From NCBI RefSeq assembly GCF_014207565.1, contig NZ_JACHGJ010000007.1:186001-250000 (forward strand): a DNA stretch of 64,000 nt, given 5' to 3'. Made by a program: the position numbers and the translations under genes. Within the stretch, counting starts at the first letter, position 1; each line of letters opens with the position of its first letter. This document shows, piece after piece, positions 18,025-29,513 of the stretch. This DNA is from Spirochaeta isovalerica (lineage in GTDB: Bacteria > Spirochaetota > Spirochaetia > DSM-2461). Under the pieces are notes generated by a model that did not search any database, was not told the DNA's origin, and worked only from the letters and a program-made list of their open reading frames with translations.

Positions 18025-20809
18025 TTTTTCTGTTCCTTATTTCTTCAATGAGATTTTCCAGACCGGCGTCATTAAAATTATCCGCATATCTGATAAGGAT
18101 TGCAACCAGATCGGCCAGCCCGTCCCTGTCGGCAAAGGCCGAAGCCTGCTTCTTAAGAGCGGTAAAGTCGTTAATCAGAATTATATCGTCTAAGGCCTGT
18201 AGCTCTTCTTCGGTCAGCAATCCTGCGATCCGGTCAAAGTCGAGCTTATCGGGATCGGCCTGCTTCACGGCCTCCCCTGGCGCGGCTTTGTCATATTCAA
18301 AATCCACATCGGTTTTATCGGCGATGATTTTGTAGAGAGATTCCAGTTTGAAGGGTTTGGGGAGGAATCCGTCAAAGCCCGATTGGAAGATTTTCTGTTC
18401 GTCGTGACGGAAAGCGCTGGCGGTCAGGGCGAAGATGGTGATTTTCTTTCCCTGTTCCGTGTTTTTTATTATGCCGACGGCTTCGTATCCGTCCATCACA
18501 GGCATTTTGATATCCATAAAAATCATGGCGGGATCGAATTCGACAGTGCGCTCAACAGCTTCCTGGCCATTTTGAGCTTCCATAGTTATAAAACCGACAT
18601 TTTCCAGCATGGTTTTGAGAATCAGGCGGTTGTTAACCTTGTCATCGACGATCAGGGCTTTGACAACCCGGTTTCCCTTAACGGCCAGTACTTTGCCGAG
18701 GCTCACTTCCTCTTCCGGAGCTTCTTCTGATACCTTGAGAGGCAGATCGAATGAGAATGTGCTGCCGCTTCCCGCTTCGCTCTGAATATCGAGTTTCCCG
18801 CCCAAGAGATTTATGAAACTGTTGGTTATCGCCAGGCCGAGGCCAGTCCCCCCCTCATGGTCCACATTGGAGGACTGCATAAAGGGCTGAAGGATTCTTC
18901 CGATTTCCTCTGAAGGAATACCCTTACCCGTATCGTTGACCGAAAAGCGGATGCGGCCTTTTTCCTCGCCCACGAGAATACTGATCCCCCCTTCGGAAGT
19001 GAATTTAACCGCATTGCCGATGATATTGATCATGATCTGGCGCAGCTTTCCCAGATCCCCGATGACATAAGGGGGAATATCTCCGGCATATTCCACATAG
19101 AACGACAGTCCCTTGGATTTGCATTTGAGAATAAACATATCCTTAAGGTCTTCCACAAAACGGTTGAGGTCGAACACAGTTTCGTGCACTTCCGTTTTAC
19201 CCGATTCTATTTTGGAAATATCAAGAATATCATTAATAAGAGCCAGAAGGTGTTCGCCGCTGCGGGAAATGGTATTGATTTTTTCCAGCTGTCCATCGGT
19301 CAGATTTTTATCGGTACTGAGCAGCTGCGTGAACCCGAGCACCGCATTGAGAGGCGTTCTCAGCTCATGGCTCATATTAGCGAGAAACTCGCTCTTCATG
19401 CGATTGGCGTTTTCAGCCTGGACGCGGGCTTCCTTCAGCGTCTCTTCGAATTCGATCTGCCCAGCCACATCGCGGATAATCGCTGTGAAATGCAGTCCAT
19501 GGGAAGTTTCGCTAATGCTGACATTAGCTTCAAAAGGCAAAGCCTTTCCCGATTTATGAACGCCTGTAAAGCGCTTTATTTTCCTGTCTCTATTAATGAT
19601 GTAATCGGTAAAAGACTTACTGTCCGTCCTGCACGTCTCGCGGACCGAATCGGGCAGCGCAATAAGATCTATCATATTCACATCGGTCATCTCATCTGCC
19701 CCGTAACCGAAAAACTCTTCAGCAGCAGGATTAAAAACGTGGATTTCTCCATTTTCATGGAAGGAGATGATGGGATCGGCGGCGTACTCTACGATTTTCT
19801 CAAGCTTCTCCTCGGAACTCTTGAGCAGAAGGTTCTGTTTATCGATCAGTTTGTTTATTTCGCTGTAAATGGCCGAAAACTCATCGTTATTGACAATATC
19901 GATCTGACGACTGAGCTCGGGAACATCAGTATTGAGAGCTTCCAGTTTTTCCCGGACAGTATCGAGAGGATTCTTAAAGGTCTTTTTAATCTGGCGGAGA
20001 ATATGGAAGACATAAAAACAGAAGAGAATAATCTTGGCAAACAGCACCCGGATAAGATCCTGAAGCCCTTCGTGCTCTCCCGTCATGCGAAACAGATCCG
20101 CTCCTTCCCAAAATTTATCCTGTGATATCAAATCGATATTTTCAGCAGATCCGATTAGATAAAAACTGGCCAGCGAATTGAAAATCTGAAAGAACAGAAA
20201 AAAGACGATAGCCGTCATGGACAAAATCAGTTTGGTATAAAAAGAAGAATACTTCTGATGGACTTCACATTGATCGGTGAAGATAAGCTTTTTTGCGGGA
20301 AAAAGCAGATTTTCCAGATTGAGATAGAGAATCACTCCTGTAAAAAAACCAGTGGAAACAGATTCGAGGATACGGACGAGAAACGGAACGGTTGTGCCCG
20401 AGTCTTTCATCGACCCGATCATGTTTCCGTATTGAAGACCGGCGCCTGTTAAGAAGAAAGCAATGGAGAGAAAAATAACAAAGGGAAGCAGCCAGTTGTA
20501 TATTATAGCGGCTTTTTTTCGCATAAAGCGATCAGGCGCAGCGGTATGGCGGCATTCGCGGTTGAAGAGAAAAACCGGTTTCAGGAAAAAATAGATCAGG
20601 ATATTGAAAAGGAGGAGAAGCATCCATAATGTGCCGCCGGTTGCTCTCCCCGAAAAGCTGTCGAAGCTTCTCTCAAGAGCGTCTCTCATGGCAGGCCCGT
20701 CCAATCCCGTGAGAAAAAGGATAGTAAGGGGTATAAAAAAAGTCATTTTCAATACATTGAAAACAAGAAACCGGGACCGGTTTCTCCTTATCTTCTTATG
20801 ACGGGGCAT
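18017..20809 (-). CDS. Membrane hybrid histidine kinase
   Basis: 930 residues. About six membrane helices over residues 1-270, a linker, a PAS domain (about 335-450, YAADPIISFHENGEIHVFNP), kinase core with H-box SHELRTPLNAVLGFTQ, N-box INIIGNAVKFT and G-boxes NDTGKGIP and GGTGLGLAI, and a receiver (about 720-840, FMDIKMPVMDGYEA, LPKPF). The C-terminal 80 residues are helical, possibly an extra relay domain, but no clear HPt histidine is visible. Ribosome site GAGAGG sets the start. It probably phosphorylates the adenylate cyclase encoded next. Confidence 0.9.
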   Translation of the reverse strand: MPRHKKIRRNRSRFLVFNVLKMTFFIPLTILFLTGLDGPAMRDALERSFDSFSGRATGGTLWMLLLLFNILIYFFLKPVFLFNRECRHTAAPDRFMRKKAAIIYNWLLPFVIFLSIAFFLTGAGLQYGNMIGSMKDSGTTVPFLVRILESVSTGFFTGVILYLNLENLLFPAKKLIFTDQCEVHQKYSSFYTKLILSMTAIVFFLFFQIFNSLASFYLIGSAENIDLISQDKFWEGADLFRMTGEHEGLQDLIRVLFAKIILFCFYVFHILRQIKKTFKNPLDTVREKLEALNTDVPELSRQIDIVNNDEFSAIYSEINKLIDKQNLLLKSSEEKLEKIVEYAADPIISFHENGEIHVFNPAAEEFFGYGADEMTDVNMIDLIALPDSVRETCRTDSKSFTDYIINRDRKIKRFTGVHKSGKALPFEANVSISETSHGLHFTAIIRDVAGQIEFEETLKEARVQAENANRMKSEFLANMSHELRTPLNAVLGFTQLLSTDKNLTDGQLEKINTISRSGEHLLALINDILDISKIESGKTEVHETVFDLNRFVEDLKDMFILKCKSKGLSFYVEYAGDIPPYVIGDLGKLRQIMINIIGNAVKFTSEGGISILVGEEKGRIRFSVNDTGKGIPSEEIGRILQPFMQSSNVDHEGGTGLGLAITNSFINLLGGKLDIQSEAGSGSTFSFDLPLKVSEEAPEEEVSLGKVLAVKGNRVVKALIVDDKVNNRLILKTMLENVGFITMEAQNGQEAVERTVEFDPAMIFMDIKMPVMDGYEAVGIIKNTEQGKKITIFALTASAFRHDEQKIFQSGFDGFLPKPFKLESLYKIIADKTDVDFEYDKAAPGEAVKQADPDKLDFDRIAGLLTEEELQALDDIILINDFTALKKQASAFADRDGLADLVAILIRYADNFNDAGLENLIEEIRNRKNG

Positions 20810-20961
20810 ATTGGACCTCTCCGAAGTAAATCTATGTACAGAAATATAATATCTTTTATCAAAAAAACCAAAAATATAGGCTTCTGCTTATATTCAGGTT
20901 TCAATATTTTGTCTTTTTCTTCATTATAACTTATGAATATACATATAAGGAAATGGTAATT

Positions 20962-22836
20962 GTGAACAAAAAGCATCTGAAAATATTCCGATGGCTCTGG
21001 ATCGGATTTATGGTTCCGCCGGTCGTTTGGCTGTCGGCAGGGCTCTATTTTGAAATCTGGTCGGCCGGAGAGCTGATAAGAATCATGCTATCGCCCTACA
21101 TCTGGATTTACGTCATACTGATTATTGGTGCTGTCACTTTCATCATGTACCGGGAAATCCGGAAGATTGATACATTCATCGATGAAAAGACAGGGGAGGA
21201 AAGGGCCCAGAAAGCTGTATACCGCATGCCTTTCATTTTTCTCCTGTCCATGACCTTTTACTGTATTGTCGGCCCCAATGTCGCACTTCTGGGGCAGACT
21301 CTCAACAATCCTTTTCTGGACCGGTTTGAATATATGCTGGCGGAATTGCTCGGTATCCCGCTGATTCTGCTTTTCTCCATACCCTTTTTTCTCCTGTATC
21401 TGAGAACTGTGGAAAACTACAGCAGGGAACTGCCTCTGCCGGCGGAAAAATACAGATTTATGCCTTTGAGTTCAAAGCTCTTCATTACCTTTCTCCTCAA
21501 TCTCTTCGGCGGTATGCTGACGCTTTTCATTGCCGGAATGAGCCTCGTATACAAAGTCCCAGCCGAATCCATAGTTCAGGTGTTTCTATTCAAATCATCG
21601 ATTGCGGCACTGCTGGTTTTTTCAATTTCCCTTATCAATCTTCTTCTGACCATTAAAGCGGTTGTGAATCCCATTAAAACCATGATTGAGGCCTTTACCG
21701 AGCTCTTTAAGAGCATTTCTGAAGGAAAAGGCAACCTGCAGATCGAGTTTAATGTCTCTGTGAGAGATGAAATAGGCTATGTATTCAATCAGTTCAGCCA
21801 GTTCATAGAGGGTTTTTCCGACCTTGTAAGGAAAATACAGATTACGGGAGAAAACTCGGAACATATGAACATGGAGCTGGCCCGGGTAATAAAAAACAAC
21901 AGCCTTCAGCTCGACCGAGTCGCTCAGATGACCGGTTCGGTGGAACAGAATACGAACAGCCTCGAGGGTTCTCTGGATAAGATTTCACAGAGCAGCACGG
22001 ATACGGCGGATTTTTTCGGAAAACTGGAAGAACAGCTTAATGAGCAGCGTCAGGTCTATGGTACGCTGAACAGCGAAAATGAGAATATTTCACGGGGAAT
22101 CAAAGAGGAACTGGCGAAACTATCCCATCTGATTTCCCAGTTCGAGAACGTTCAGAGTTCCGCTCAGGAGGCGGAGAGATCTATGGTCAGCACCATTGCC
22201 AATGTAGAATCGCTGAACAAATCGACGATGATAATCGAATCGACGACCGGCTTGATCGACGATGTGGCTCAGAAAACCAATCTTCTGGCCATGAACGCTT
22301 CCATCGAAGCGGCCCATGCAGGCCAGTCGGGACGGGGGTTCGCTGTCGTGGCCGGCGAAATCAGGAAGCTGGCTGAAGAAACACAGAAAAACTCCAACAA
22401 TATCAACTCATCTCTTCAGGACATGACCGAAGCGATTAACGCAACAACCGAATCTTCGACCCGCACGGAAAAAAGTCTCAAATCCATGATCGGGAAAATA
22501 AGCAATCTGTCCACTCTTTCCCTGCAGCTGGGAGAGTTCCTGACGTCAATACAAACAAGCTTTGCCGGATTGAACGGCAGTATGGAGCAGATGGACCGGA
22601 ACATGAGCGGATTGACCGGCCGATCCTCCGATGTTAAAGTCAATCTGGAACAGTTTGTCGATGTTTTCCGGCAATTCTCCGAAAGCTTCGGCAAGACGAG
22701 AGTTACTGTTCAATCCGTAAAAAGAAGCCTCGACGAAGTGCAGGAAGCCATGAACCGGATGAATCAGCTTGGAAAGCAGACATCCGATTCCGTACAATCC
22801 ATCCATAAAGTCGTCGTAGGATACGAGGTAAGGTAA
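20962..22836 (+). CDS. Chemoreceptor with multi-helix membrane sensor
   Basis: 624 residues from a GTG at 20962. An ATG at 20953 also opens the frame, but AAGGA (20947-20951) sits only 1 nt from that ATG and 10 nt from the GTG, so I prefer the GTG. The N-terminal 240 residues hold about six membrane helices and no sizeable periplasmic domain. The signalling domain has tip [20 protein letters not shown] and a long coiled coil. The next gene, a PTS EIIC, starts on the very next base, so the two should be made together. Confidence 0.88.
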   Translation: MNKKHLKIFRWLWIGFMVPPVVWLSAGLYFEIWSAGELIRIMLSPYIWIYVILIIGAVTFIMYREIRKIDTFIDEKTGEERAQKAVYRMPFIFLLSMTFYCIVGPNVALLGQTLNNPFLDRFEYMLAELLGIPLILLFSIPFFLLYLRTVENYSRELPLPAEKYRFMPLSSKLFITFLLNLFGGMLTLFIAGMSLVYKVPAESIVQVFLFKSSIAALLVFSISLINLLLTIKAVVNPIKTMIEAFTELFKSISEGKGNLQIEFNVSVRDEIGYVFNQFSQFIEGFSDLVRKIQITGENSEHMNMELARVIKNNSLQLDRVAQMTGSVEQNTNSLEGSLDKISQSSTDTADFFGKLEEQLNEQRQVYGTLNSENENISRGIKEELAKLSHLISQFENVQSSAQEAERSMVSTIANVESLNKSTMIIESTTGLIDDVAQKTNLLAMNASIEAAHAGQSGRGFAVVAGEIRKLAEETQKNSNNINSSLQDMTEAINATTESSTRTEKSLKSMIGKISNLSTLSLQLGEFLTSIQTSFAGLNGSMEQMDRNMSGLTGRSSDVKVNLEQFVDVFRQFSESFGKTRVTVQSVKRSLDEVQEAMNRMNQLGKQTSDSVQSIHKVVVGYEVR

Positions 22837-24195
22837 ATGGAAACTCTCAACAACATGCTGGAGGCATTTTTCCAGTTTAAAGCTTATGTAATGCTTCCGG
22901 TTTTTATCCTCATAATCGGATTGATAATAAGAATGAAAATCGGCCCCCTCCTGCGGTCGGCACTTCAGCTCGGCACAGGTTTTGCCGGCGTTTTTATTGT
23001 ATTTTCCTTTTTCGTGGAGAACATTCAACCGGCGGTTCAGATGATCATGGTGGAAAGAGGACTCGACTTCCCCGTCCTGGATGTGGGCTGGCCACCTCTG
23101 GCGGCAATCACATGGAGTTCCTCCATCGCCCCTCTGACCATTCCGCTGGTCATAGCAATAAACATTATCATGCTGGCGACAAAACTGAGCCGCACCATTT
23201 ACATCGATATCTGGAATTTCTGGCATATGGCTCTGATAGGCGCGATTCTGCTGGCTGTTTCAGATAATTACATTATTGCTTTTTCCGCGATTATTCTCAT
23301 TGCTGTCTATACAATTAAAACTGCCGACTGGACAGCCCCTTATGTCAAGAGAGAGACCGGTATCGACGGCGTTACCATCTCTCCCATTTCAGTAATCGGC
23401 CTGCTTCCCTTCGCCGAACTGATGGACCGGCTCTACGAGAGGATTCCCGGGCTTAGAAACTGGAATTTCAATCCCCAGGACAACGATTCGAAATGGAAGC
23501 ATATGGCCGACCCTACCATTATAGGTTTTTTAATGGGAGTCCTTCTGGGAGCGGCGGCGAAGTACAGCGTAAAAGACATTCTGGAGCTGGGAATCCATAT
23601 TGCGGCTGTCATGTTCCTCCTTCCCAAATGCGGTGGTCTGATCGGCGAAGGGATAACGCCTGTATCCAATGCCATGAAGGATAAAATTCAAGCCCGATTT
23701 TCAGGAAAATCGGAGTTGTATGTAGCCGTCGACACCGGCATTCTCATGAACAACCGCTCCGTTATTGTTTCGGGATTGATTCTCATGCCACTGGCTCTTA
23801 TTATCGCTCTGATAATTCCGGGAAACAGAATACTGCCGCTGGGGGACCTGCCCAACCTGATCTCGGTGATTTCCGTTACAGTTCTAATCAGTCGGGGGAA
23901 TGTTATACGCAGCGTGCTGACGGGGATTCCCATAGTCATCACCTATATTCTGATCTCCGATTCCATGGCGGAACTCTACACCAATCTGTCGGTGGGAACA
24001 GGAATGGCATTCGGGGAGGGCCAGCTCATATCGGCATTTACCGACGGCGGTCACCATGCGAGGTTCTATCTCTATCAGCTTTTCAGCGGGAACATCATAG
24101 CTATAGCGGTCATACCGCTCATAGGAATCATGTTATTCCTGTCCCACAGAAAATACAAAAAAAACAGAGAGATAGAGGAATCGGAACTTTCATAG
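22837..24195 (+). CDS. PTS EIIC permease, galactitol (GatC) type, orphan
   Basis: 452 residues with about ten membrane helices, resembling the GatC/SgcC EIIC group (ETLNNMLEAFFQFKAYVMLP, IDIWNFWHMALIGAIL, AVDTGILMNNRSVIVSG). EIIC forms the sugar channel and normally needs EIIA and EIIB domains; none is fused or encoded nearby. It directly abuts the chemoreceptor gene. Either EIIA/B come from elsewhere in the genome, or it works as a receptor subunit or non-phosphorylating permease. The substrate is inferred only from family likeness. Confidence 0.82.
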   Translation: METLNNMLEAFFQFKAYVMLPVFILIIGLIIRMKIGPLLRSALQLGTGFAGVFIVFSFFVENIQPAVQMIMVERGLDFPVLDVGWPPLAAITWSSSIAPLTIPLVIAINIIMLATKLSRTIYIDIWNFWHMALIGAILLAVSDNYIIAFSAIILIAVYTIKTADWTAPYVKRETGIDGVTISPISVIGLLPFAELMDRLYERIPGLRNWNFNPQDNDSKWKHMADPTIIGFLMGVLLGAAAKYSVKDILELGIHIAAVMFLLPKCGGLIGEGITPVSNAMKDKIQARFSGKSELYVAVDTGILMNNRSVIVSGLILMPLALIIALIIPGNRILPLGDLPNLISVISVTVLISRGNVIRSVLTGIPIVITYILISDSMAELYTNLSVGTGMAFGEGQLISAFTDGGHHARFYLYQLFSGNIIAIAVIPLIGIMLFLSHRKYKKNREIEESELS

Positions 24196-24210
24196 GATCA
24201 TTTTCAAATA

Positions 24211-24253
24211 AAAAAACCCGGATCAGGCTTCAGATAAAGCCCGGCTCCGGTTT
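24211..24253. terminator. Bidirectional hairpin between convergent genes
   Basis: An imperfect stem of AAAACCCGGA..GGCTT against AAGCCCGG..TCCGGTTT between the EIIC gene and the convergent rubrerythrin gene, with A-rich and T-rich flanks that could serve both directions. Confidence 0.5.
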
Positions 24254-24285
24254 ATGCGATCATTCGCTTCGTACCTGGTGTTTTT

Positions 24286-24858
24286 TTACCAGTTTTCAGC
24301 AAGCAGCTCGAAGTGTGCCTGAGGATGGGCACAGGCTGGACAGGCTTTGGGAGCTTCGGCAGCTTCCACGATATAACCGCAGTTGCGGCATCGCCACCAT
24401 ACGGATTCTGATTTCTTGAATACGGTACCTTCTTCTACGTTTTTCAGAAGACCGAGATACCGTTTTTCATGCTGTTTTTCTGCAATACATACAGCTTCGA
24501 AAACCTTGGCGACATTTTCAAAACCTTCCTCTCTGGCCTTTGCGGCGAAAGCGGGGTAAAGATCGGTCCACTCTTCATGCTCGCCGCCGGCGGCAGCTTT
24601 CAGGTTTTCTGCTGTCGAACCGATAACACCTGCGGGGAACGCCGCTGTGATCTCAGTCATACCGCCTTCAAGGAATTTAAAAAATCTCTTAGCGTGCTCT
24701 TTTTCCTGATCGGCCGTTTCTTCGAAGATATCGGCAATCTGAACCAGCCCCTCTTTTCTTGCAGCCCCTGCAAAGTAGGTGTAGCGGTTTCTTGCCTGAG
24801 ACTCTCCTGCGAAAGCTTTCAGCAGATTTTTTTCCGTTTCTGTTCCTTTAATAGACAT
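24286..24858 (-). CDS. Rubrerythrin
   Basis: 190 residues. N-terminal di-iron four-helix bundle with the E..R.RY motif (FAGESQARNRYTYFAGAARK) and EETADQEKEHAKRF, plus EAVCIAEKQHEKRY. The C-terminal rubredoxin domain has two Cys pairs (CRNCGY and CPACAHP). It acts as an NAD(P)H-linked peroxide reductase in anaerobes and microaerophiles. AAGGAG before the ATG at 24858 fixes the start; the open frame further upstream is not needed. Confidence 0.93.
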   Translation of the reverse strand: MSIKGTETEKNLLKAFAGESQARNRYTYFAGAARKEGLVQIADIFEETADQEKEHAKRFFKFLEGGMTEITAAFPAGVIGSTAENLKAAAGGEHEEWTDLYPAFAAKAREEGFENVAKVFEAVCIAEKQHEKRYLGLLKNVEEGTVFKKSESVWWRCRNCGYIVEAAEAPKACPACAHPQAHFELLAENW

Positions 24859-24990
24859 TTCACTCTCCTTGTAAAAATCATTTATTTGATTGATTGCGGA
24901 CAATATAGTTTAATAATAGTATAGAATAAGAAAAAAAGGGGAATTCCTACGAAAAAAAGTGTTCGTTTTGCCGGTGAAAACAATCCGGAG

Positions 24991-27255
24991 ATGTTAAAAC
25001 GCCGCATGGATCTTCTATTCAGTCAGCTGCCTCTTGTAATCCATGCCGCGCTTCTTGTCGGATCCATTAACATCTTTTATCTGAAAGACATAGTTCCCCG
25101 GAGATCACTTTTCATATGGTACGGAATTCTTATTGCCATAACGCTGCTCAGGCAGACCACATATATGTTATATAAAAGAGATTCACACAGGCACCTCAAG
25201 TTCTTTTATATATCGAATTTTATAGGAATGGTCATCTCTTCCGCCTTATGGGGCGGGGCCGGTTTCATTATTTTCGGACCGGAAGCTCTGAACAATTTTC
25301 TGCTTGTCATTACTATTCTGGGAATAATCATAGCAGGGATTACATCGCTTGCCAGTGATCGCCGTCTCCTGATTACATTCATCACCATTATGATAGTGCC
25401 TTTAATGGTGAGAGTTCTTCTCTTCCGATCGGACGAATACAGTATCATTGGAATTTTCCTGGGCATTTTCTTTGTTCTTATCATTTTTGTGGCGATCAGG
25501 ATCAACAGGCTGATAGTCAGCAATCTCTCCTTCGAAGAATCGCAGATGATAATCATTGAGGAGCTGAAAGACAGTGAAGAGCGTTTCCGCTCCATTTTTG
25601 AAAACGCTCCTACGGGGATTTTTTATTACGATCAATCTTTGACCATATCGGAATGTAACGATGCTTTCGCCGTACTGCTCAACGCTCCCCGGGAAAAGCT
25701 CCTGAAACTCGACATGCACAACCTCAATGACAAAAAGATAATTCCCGTTTTAAAAAAGCCTTTATTCTCTGGAGAACCGGGCACATACGAGGGGTATTAC
25801 AACTCGACGATTTCCGGTAAAGAGCTCTGGGTCAATATCAGCTGTTCGCCTCTCAGAGACGAGCAGGGCAAGATCAAAGGAGCTGTGGGAATTGTCCAGA
25901 ACAGAAGCGAATTCCACATAATCGAAGAAAAAATGACTTATATGGCCTACCATGACAACCTGACGGGACTGCCCAACAGGCTTCTTCTGAAAGACAGACT
26001 GAAACAGGCTCTCCTGCAGGCGGGAAGAGGGAATTACTACGGAGCCATTCTGTTTCTCGATCTGGACAATTTTAAAAGCATAAATGATTCTCTCGGCCAC
26101 GAAACAGGCGATCTGCTTCTGATCGAAGCCTCATTGCGGATCAGAGACCTGCTCCGCAATGAAGATACCGTATCGAGAATTGGAGGAGACGAGTTCGTAA
26201 TCATCCTCAATAAGCTCAGAGAATCGGAAACGGCCAGCATAGCTGCCGCCGGACTGGTAGCCGACAAAGTCCACCACTGCCTGACTGAGCCTTTCAATAT
26301 AAACAACAAATTACTCCACACGTCCACAAGCGTCGGAATCGTCCTTTTCTCGGGAAAAGACAAGGATATTGAAACTTTACTGAAAAACGCCGATACAGCT
26401 ATGTACGAAGCTAAGAAGGAAGGCAGGAGCTCCACCCATTATTTTAATGAGGTGATAAATCAATCCATGAAAAAAAGAGTGGCATTGGAAAACTATCTCA
26501 GGCTGGCAGTTGGAAACTCCGAGCTGATTCCCTACTTTCAGCCCATCATCAAGATAGATAATGATGTGGAAAGCGTCTGCGGAGCCGAGGCCCTTCTCCG
26601 ATGGTTTCATCCATCTCTGGGAAACATTTCTCCGGCAGAGTTTATTCCTCTTGCAGAAGAAACCGGACAGACTCTCGATATCGGCGAATGGCTTATAGAG
26701 GAGATTTGCAGAATATACGGAGAGTGGTTGAAAAAAGGTTCTGTGAATCTCGACTACGTATCTATTAACCTAAGCGTTCTCCAGCTTCAGCAGAAAGACT
26801 TTCACAAAACCATTCTGGAAAGCCTGAAGCGTCATGAGGTTCCGCCTTCGGCAGTTGTACTCGAAATCACGGAAAACGTTCTGGTAGGGAATTTCGACCG
26901 GGTTAACAGCAATATTTCAGCTCTCAGATCAGAAGGGATCCGTTTTGCCATCGATGACTTCGGTACGGGATACTCATCCCTGACCTATCTGAAAAAGCTC
27001 TCTCTCGATATTATAAAAATCGACAGAACTTTCATCCGGGAGATACACGACGACAGGGGAGACAAAACTCTCGTCCAGGCTATCCTGAATATTGCCCGGG
27101 ATTTCGGATTCAATGTTATCGCCGAAGGCGTCGAGGAAGAAATGCAGATCGGGATAATGAAAGAGCTCGGATGCCGGTTCATCCAGGGCTATTATTTCAG
27201 CCGGCCCCTTCCCGCTGACCGGTTCCTTGAGTTTTATGAAAGATTCACGACTTGA
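24991..27255 (+). CDS. Membrane PAS-GGDEF-EAL c-di-GMP protein
   Basis: 754 residues from ATG 24991. Six or so membrane helices (1-175), a PAS domain (about 195-320), a GGDEF domain with intact RIGGDEF and an EAL domain with AEALLRW and DDFGTGYSS, so both cyclase and phosphodiesterase parts look competent. The ATG lies immediately after GGAG with no spacer, which is poor. The frame continues upstream to an ACG at 24949 with AGGGGA 6 nt before it and a start-like MKKSVRF reading; that would add 14 residues. The 3' end overlaps the convergent chemoreceptor gene by 11 bp. Confidence 0.88.
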   Translation: MLKRRMDLLFSQLPLVIHAALLVGSINIFYLKDIVPRRSLFIWYGILIAITLLRQTTYMLYKRDSHRHLKFFYISNFIGMVISSALWGGAGFIIFGPEALNNFLLVITILGIIIAGITSLASDRRLLITFITIMIVPLMVRVLLFRSDEYSIIGIFLGIFFVLIIFVAIRINRLIVSNLSFEESQMIIIEELKDSEERFRSIFENAPTGIFYYDQSLTISECNDAFAVLLNAPREKLLKLDMHNLNDKKIIPVLKKPLFSGEPGTYEGYYNSTISGKELWVNISCSPLRDEQGKIKGAVGIVQNRSEFHIIEEKMTYMAYHDNLTGLPNRLLLKDRLKQALLQAGRGNYYGAILFLDLDNFKSINDSLGHETGDLLLIEASLRIRDLLRNEDTVSRIGGDEFVIILNKLRESETASIAAAGLVADKVHHCLTEPFNINNKLLHTSTSVGIVLFSGKDKDIETLLKNADTAMYEAKKEGRSSTHYFNEVINQSMKKRVALENYLRLAVGNSELIPYFQPIIKIDNDVESVCGAEALLRWFHPSLGNISPAEFIPLAEETGQTLDIGEWLIEEICRIYGEWLKKGSVNLDYVSINLSVLQLQQKDFHKTILESLKRHEVPPSAVVLEITENVLVGNFDRVNSNISALRSEGIRFAIDDFGTGYSSLTYLKKLSLDIIKIDRTFIREIHDDRGDKTLVQAILNIARDFGFNVIAEGVEEEMQIGIMKELGCRFIQGYYFSRPLPADRFLEFYERFTT

Positions 27256-28873
27256 TCTGTTCCAGTTCCAGAGTCAGTTTCCTTACCTGGTCGATATTTT
27301 CCACGCCGATGCTCTTCAGTCCAGCCGCTTCAGCGACAATCGATTGGCCAAGCCGTGACAGCACTTTGATATTGTCTCTGGTCCGCTCAACTTCTTCGCG
27401 GATCTTCCGCATGCTTCCATCTCCCTTTCTCAGATCCTCCTCCATTGATGCGAGGGACTGCTGCACGTTTTCGTTGGACTGCAGGAGATCGCGTACAGAG
27501 CCGGTAATGGTGTCAGTTCCCCTGTAAAGGGATTGCATGCTCTCCACTATTTCCCTGAGCGAATTTCCGACATCGCCGATTTGCAGGGTTATGGTCTCGA
27601 AAACAGCTTTCAGCTCCTGAGAAGCCTGATTGGATTCCTCAAAGTGGCGGGAGTTCATTTCCAGGCTCTGACGGATCACTCCCGAATTCTGACCGGTTTC
27701 TTCCGCCAGTTTGCGGATCTCCTCGGCGACAACGGCAAATCCTCTTCCCGCTTCTCCCGCATGAGCCGCTTCAATGGCGGCATTCATAGCCAGAAGATTG
27801 GTGCGGCTCGATATTTCCTCGATAACTTCGATAACTTCAAGAATCTCCGCAGATGACCGGGAGAGTTTCTGAATGGAATCGAGAGAATTTTCCAGCTTTA
27901 CCGCCCCATCTCGCGATGAATGATCGAGCTGTTCCAGTGTTATTATCTTGCCTTCCGCCGATTGATGGATATAGCCGATCCTCTCGACAATATCCTTAAC
28001 TGATCCTGAAGACCGGGAGATAGCCTCGGTCTGCATTACACCGTTCTGCTTCACTTCCATCTGGGAAGACTGAATCTGGCTGTTGGCCCGGCCGGCTTCT
28101 TCTGTCGACAGTGTCAGATTGTCAGCTATATCCTCGAGCATTTTCAGATTGGATGCGATATTCTCCGTACTGCGGCTCGTTTCCTCGGCGGCATGGAGCA
28201 GTTTTTCCCCCACATTAAAGGAAGATTTCATGGAATCGACCAGAGCGTTGAGGCGGCTGTAACTCTCTTCGGTTTTGATTTTCTCATTCTGCACGGCTTT
28301 AATGGTTCTCAATTGCATGCGGAAAACCATGACAGCAAAAGACCCCGCCATTATGAGAAACATAACGGATATAAGCAATTTCCCGAGAATACCTGTTTCG
28401 CCGGCCTGCTGCGCCATAGACAGAAATTTGAAGAAAAACAGAAGGATCTGCCCTACCCCTCCTACGATTACGACAACTATCATTTGCCAGAGATGATAAG
28501 AAAGCAGAGGAGTCACGCAGATAACAGAAATCATATAGGTGGAGTAAATATAAAGGTCATTCAGCTCATGATGTTCCTGTAGCAGAAATATACCGAATGC
28601 CGCGGCGACGAAAATCACCAGACTGACATTGCTGCTGAAACGGTATGCCCCGCGGTACAGGGCCAGAATATTGAGCAGGAGAAAAACCGTTACCAGAGCT
28701 TCGCCGGCCGCGACGATAAGATCCCCCCGCAAAAGGCGGATCGCCGTAAAAATGAGAAAACAGGAACCGAGAATTAGGTTGATCAGATAAAGAGTAATGG
28801 CTTTTTCCTGAACCGTATCGGATTCATTTCCGTATGCTTTGTGAATTCTTTTAAAAAAGGTCATACTATCCAT
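27245..28873 (-). CDS. Chemoreceptor with membrane-embedded sensor
   Basis: 542 residues from ATG 28873 (28864 is also possible; ribosome sites are weak for both). About six membrane helices in residues 20-205 without a large periplasmic loop, then a signalling domain with tip [20 protein letters not shown]. No HAMP is evident. It should signal to CheA; the input is probably intramembrane or a cytoplasmic state such as energy level, which is a guess. Its 5' end lies close to the divergent ECF sigma gene. Confidence 0.87.
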   Translation of the reverse strand: MDSMTFFKRIHKAYGNESDTVQEKAITLYLINLILGSCFLIFTAIRLLRGDLIVAAGEALVTVFLLLNILALYRGAYRFSSNVSLVIFVAAAFGIFLLQEHHELNDLYIYSTYMISVICVTPLLSYHLWQMIVVVIVGGVGQILLFFFKFLSMAQQAGETGILGKLLISVMFLIMAGSFAVMVFRMQLRTIKAVQNEKIKTEESYSRLNALVDSMKSSFNVGEKLLHAAEETSRSTENIASNLKMLEDIADNLTLSTEEAGRANSQIQSSQMEVKQNGVMQTEAISRSSGSVKDIVERIGYIHQSAEGKIITLEQLDHSSRDGAVKLENSLDSIQKLSRSSAEILEVIEVIEEISSRTNLLAMNAAIEAAHAGEAGRGFAVVAEEIRKLAEETGQNSGVIRQSLEMNSRHFEESNQASQELKAVFETITLQIGDVGNSLREIVESMQSLYRGTDTITGSVRDLLQSNENVQQSLASMEEDLRKGDGSMRKIREEVERTRDNIKVLSRLGQSIVAEAAGLKSIGVENIDQVRKLTLELEQIKS

Positions 28874-28958
28874 TATTGAGGATGCTTTTTTTTCCTTCAA
28901 ATTTTTTGTTACCTTTCTGGTAAATCTCCGTAGTAAATAAAAACGGATGGAGCAGGCA

Positions 28959-29513
28959 ATGAATGAAAACCGGCTGTTCATCGAGATTTACGATGAATAT
29001 GCGGAACCGATCTACCGCTATATACACTACAAAACATGTCACAGGGAAACAGCGGAAGATCTGACCAGTCAGACTTTTCTCAAAGCCATGGAAAAATGGC
29101 ACCAGTTCAACAGCGCGAAAGGAACCCTGTCTTCATGGCTGTACTGCATCGCCCGGAACCTGATTACCGATCATTTCCGATCCGGTGCGAAGTGGGGTTT
29201 CATCAGAGACGTAAGCGATATCTGGGATCTGCCGGCCGAAAGCGATGCGGTAAAAGAACTGATGAGAGAGGAAACACGGGGAGAGCTGCACAGAGCGCTC
29301 AACCAGCTCCCCCCCCGCCAGAGGGAAGTCGTCATCCTCAGGGTCTGGGAAGAACTCCCTTACAAACAGATCGCTTCCATATCGGGAAAAAGTGAAGCCA
29401 ACTGTAAAATGCTTTTTTCAAGAGCCCTGAAGAAGCTGAAGAGCAGCCTGGGGACAGCTGTCATTTTCCAGTTGATTTTTGCCCGCCCTCTTTTCGGAAG
29501 GAGAGATTTATGA
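28959..29513 (+). CDS. ECF-type RNA polymerase sigma factor
   Basis: 184 residues. Region 2 ([53 protein letters not shown]) and region 4 ([29 protein letters not shown]) are both present. The ATG at 28959 has GGAG 6 nt upstream. The next gene starts within its stop region (ATGA overlap, 29510-29513), so the sigma factor is coupled to the von Willebrand protein, whose N-terminus resembles an anti-sigma anchor. Confidence 0.9.
   Translation: MNENRLFIEIYDEYAEPIYRYIHYKTCHRETAEDLTSQTFLKAMEKWHQFNSAKGTLSSWLYCIARNLITDHFRSGAKWGFIRDVSDIWDLPAESDAVKELMREETRGELHRALNQLPPRQREVVILRVWEELPYKQIASISGKSEANCKMLFSRALKKLKSSLGTAVIFQLIFARPLFGRRDL

Noticed and set aside
24270-24295. CTGGT-T7-ACCAG hairpin
   Set aside because: It overlaps the rubrerythrin stop codon and has a T-loop; likely chance pairing next to the real convergent hairpin.
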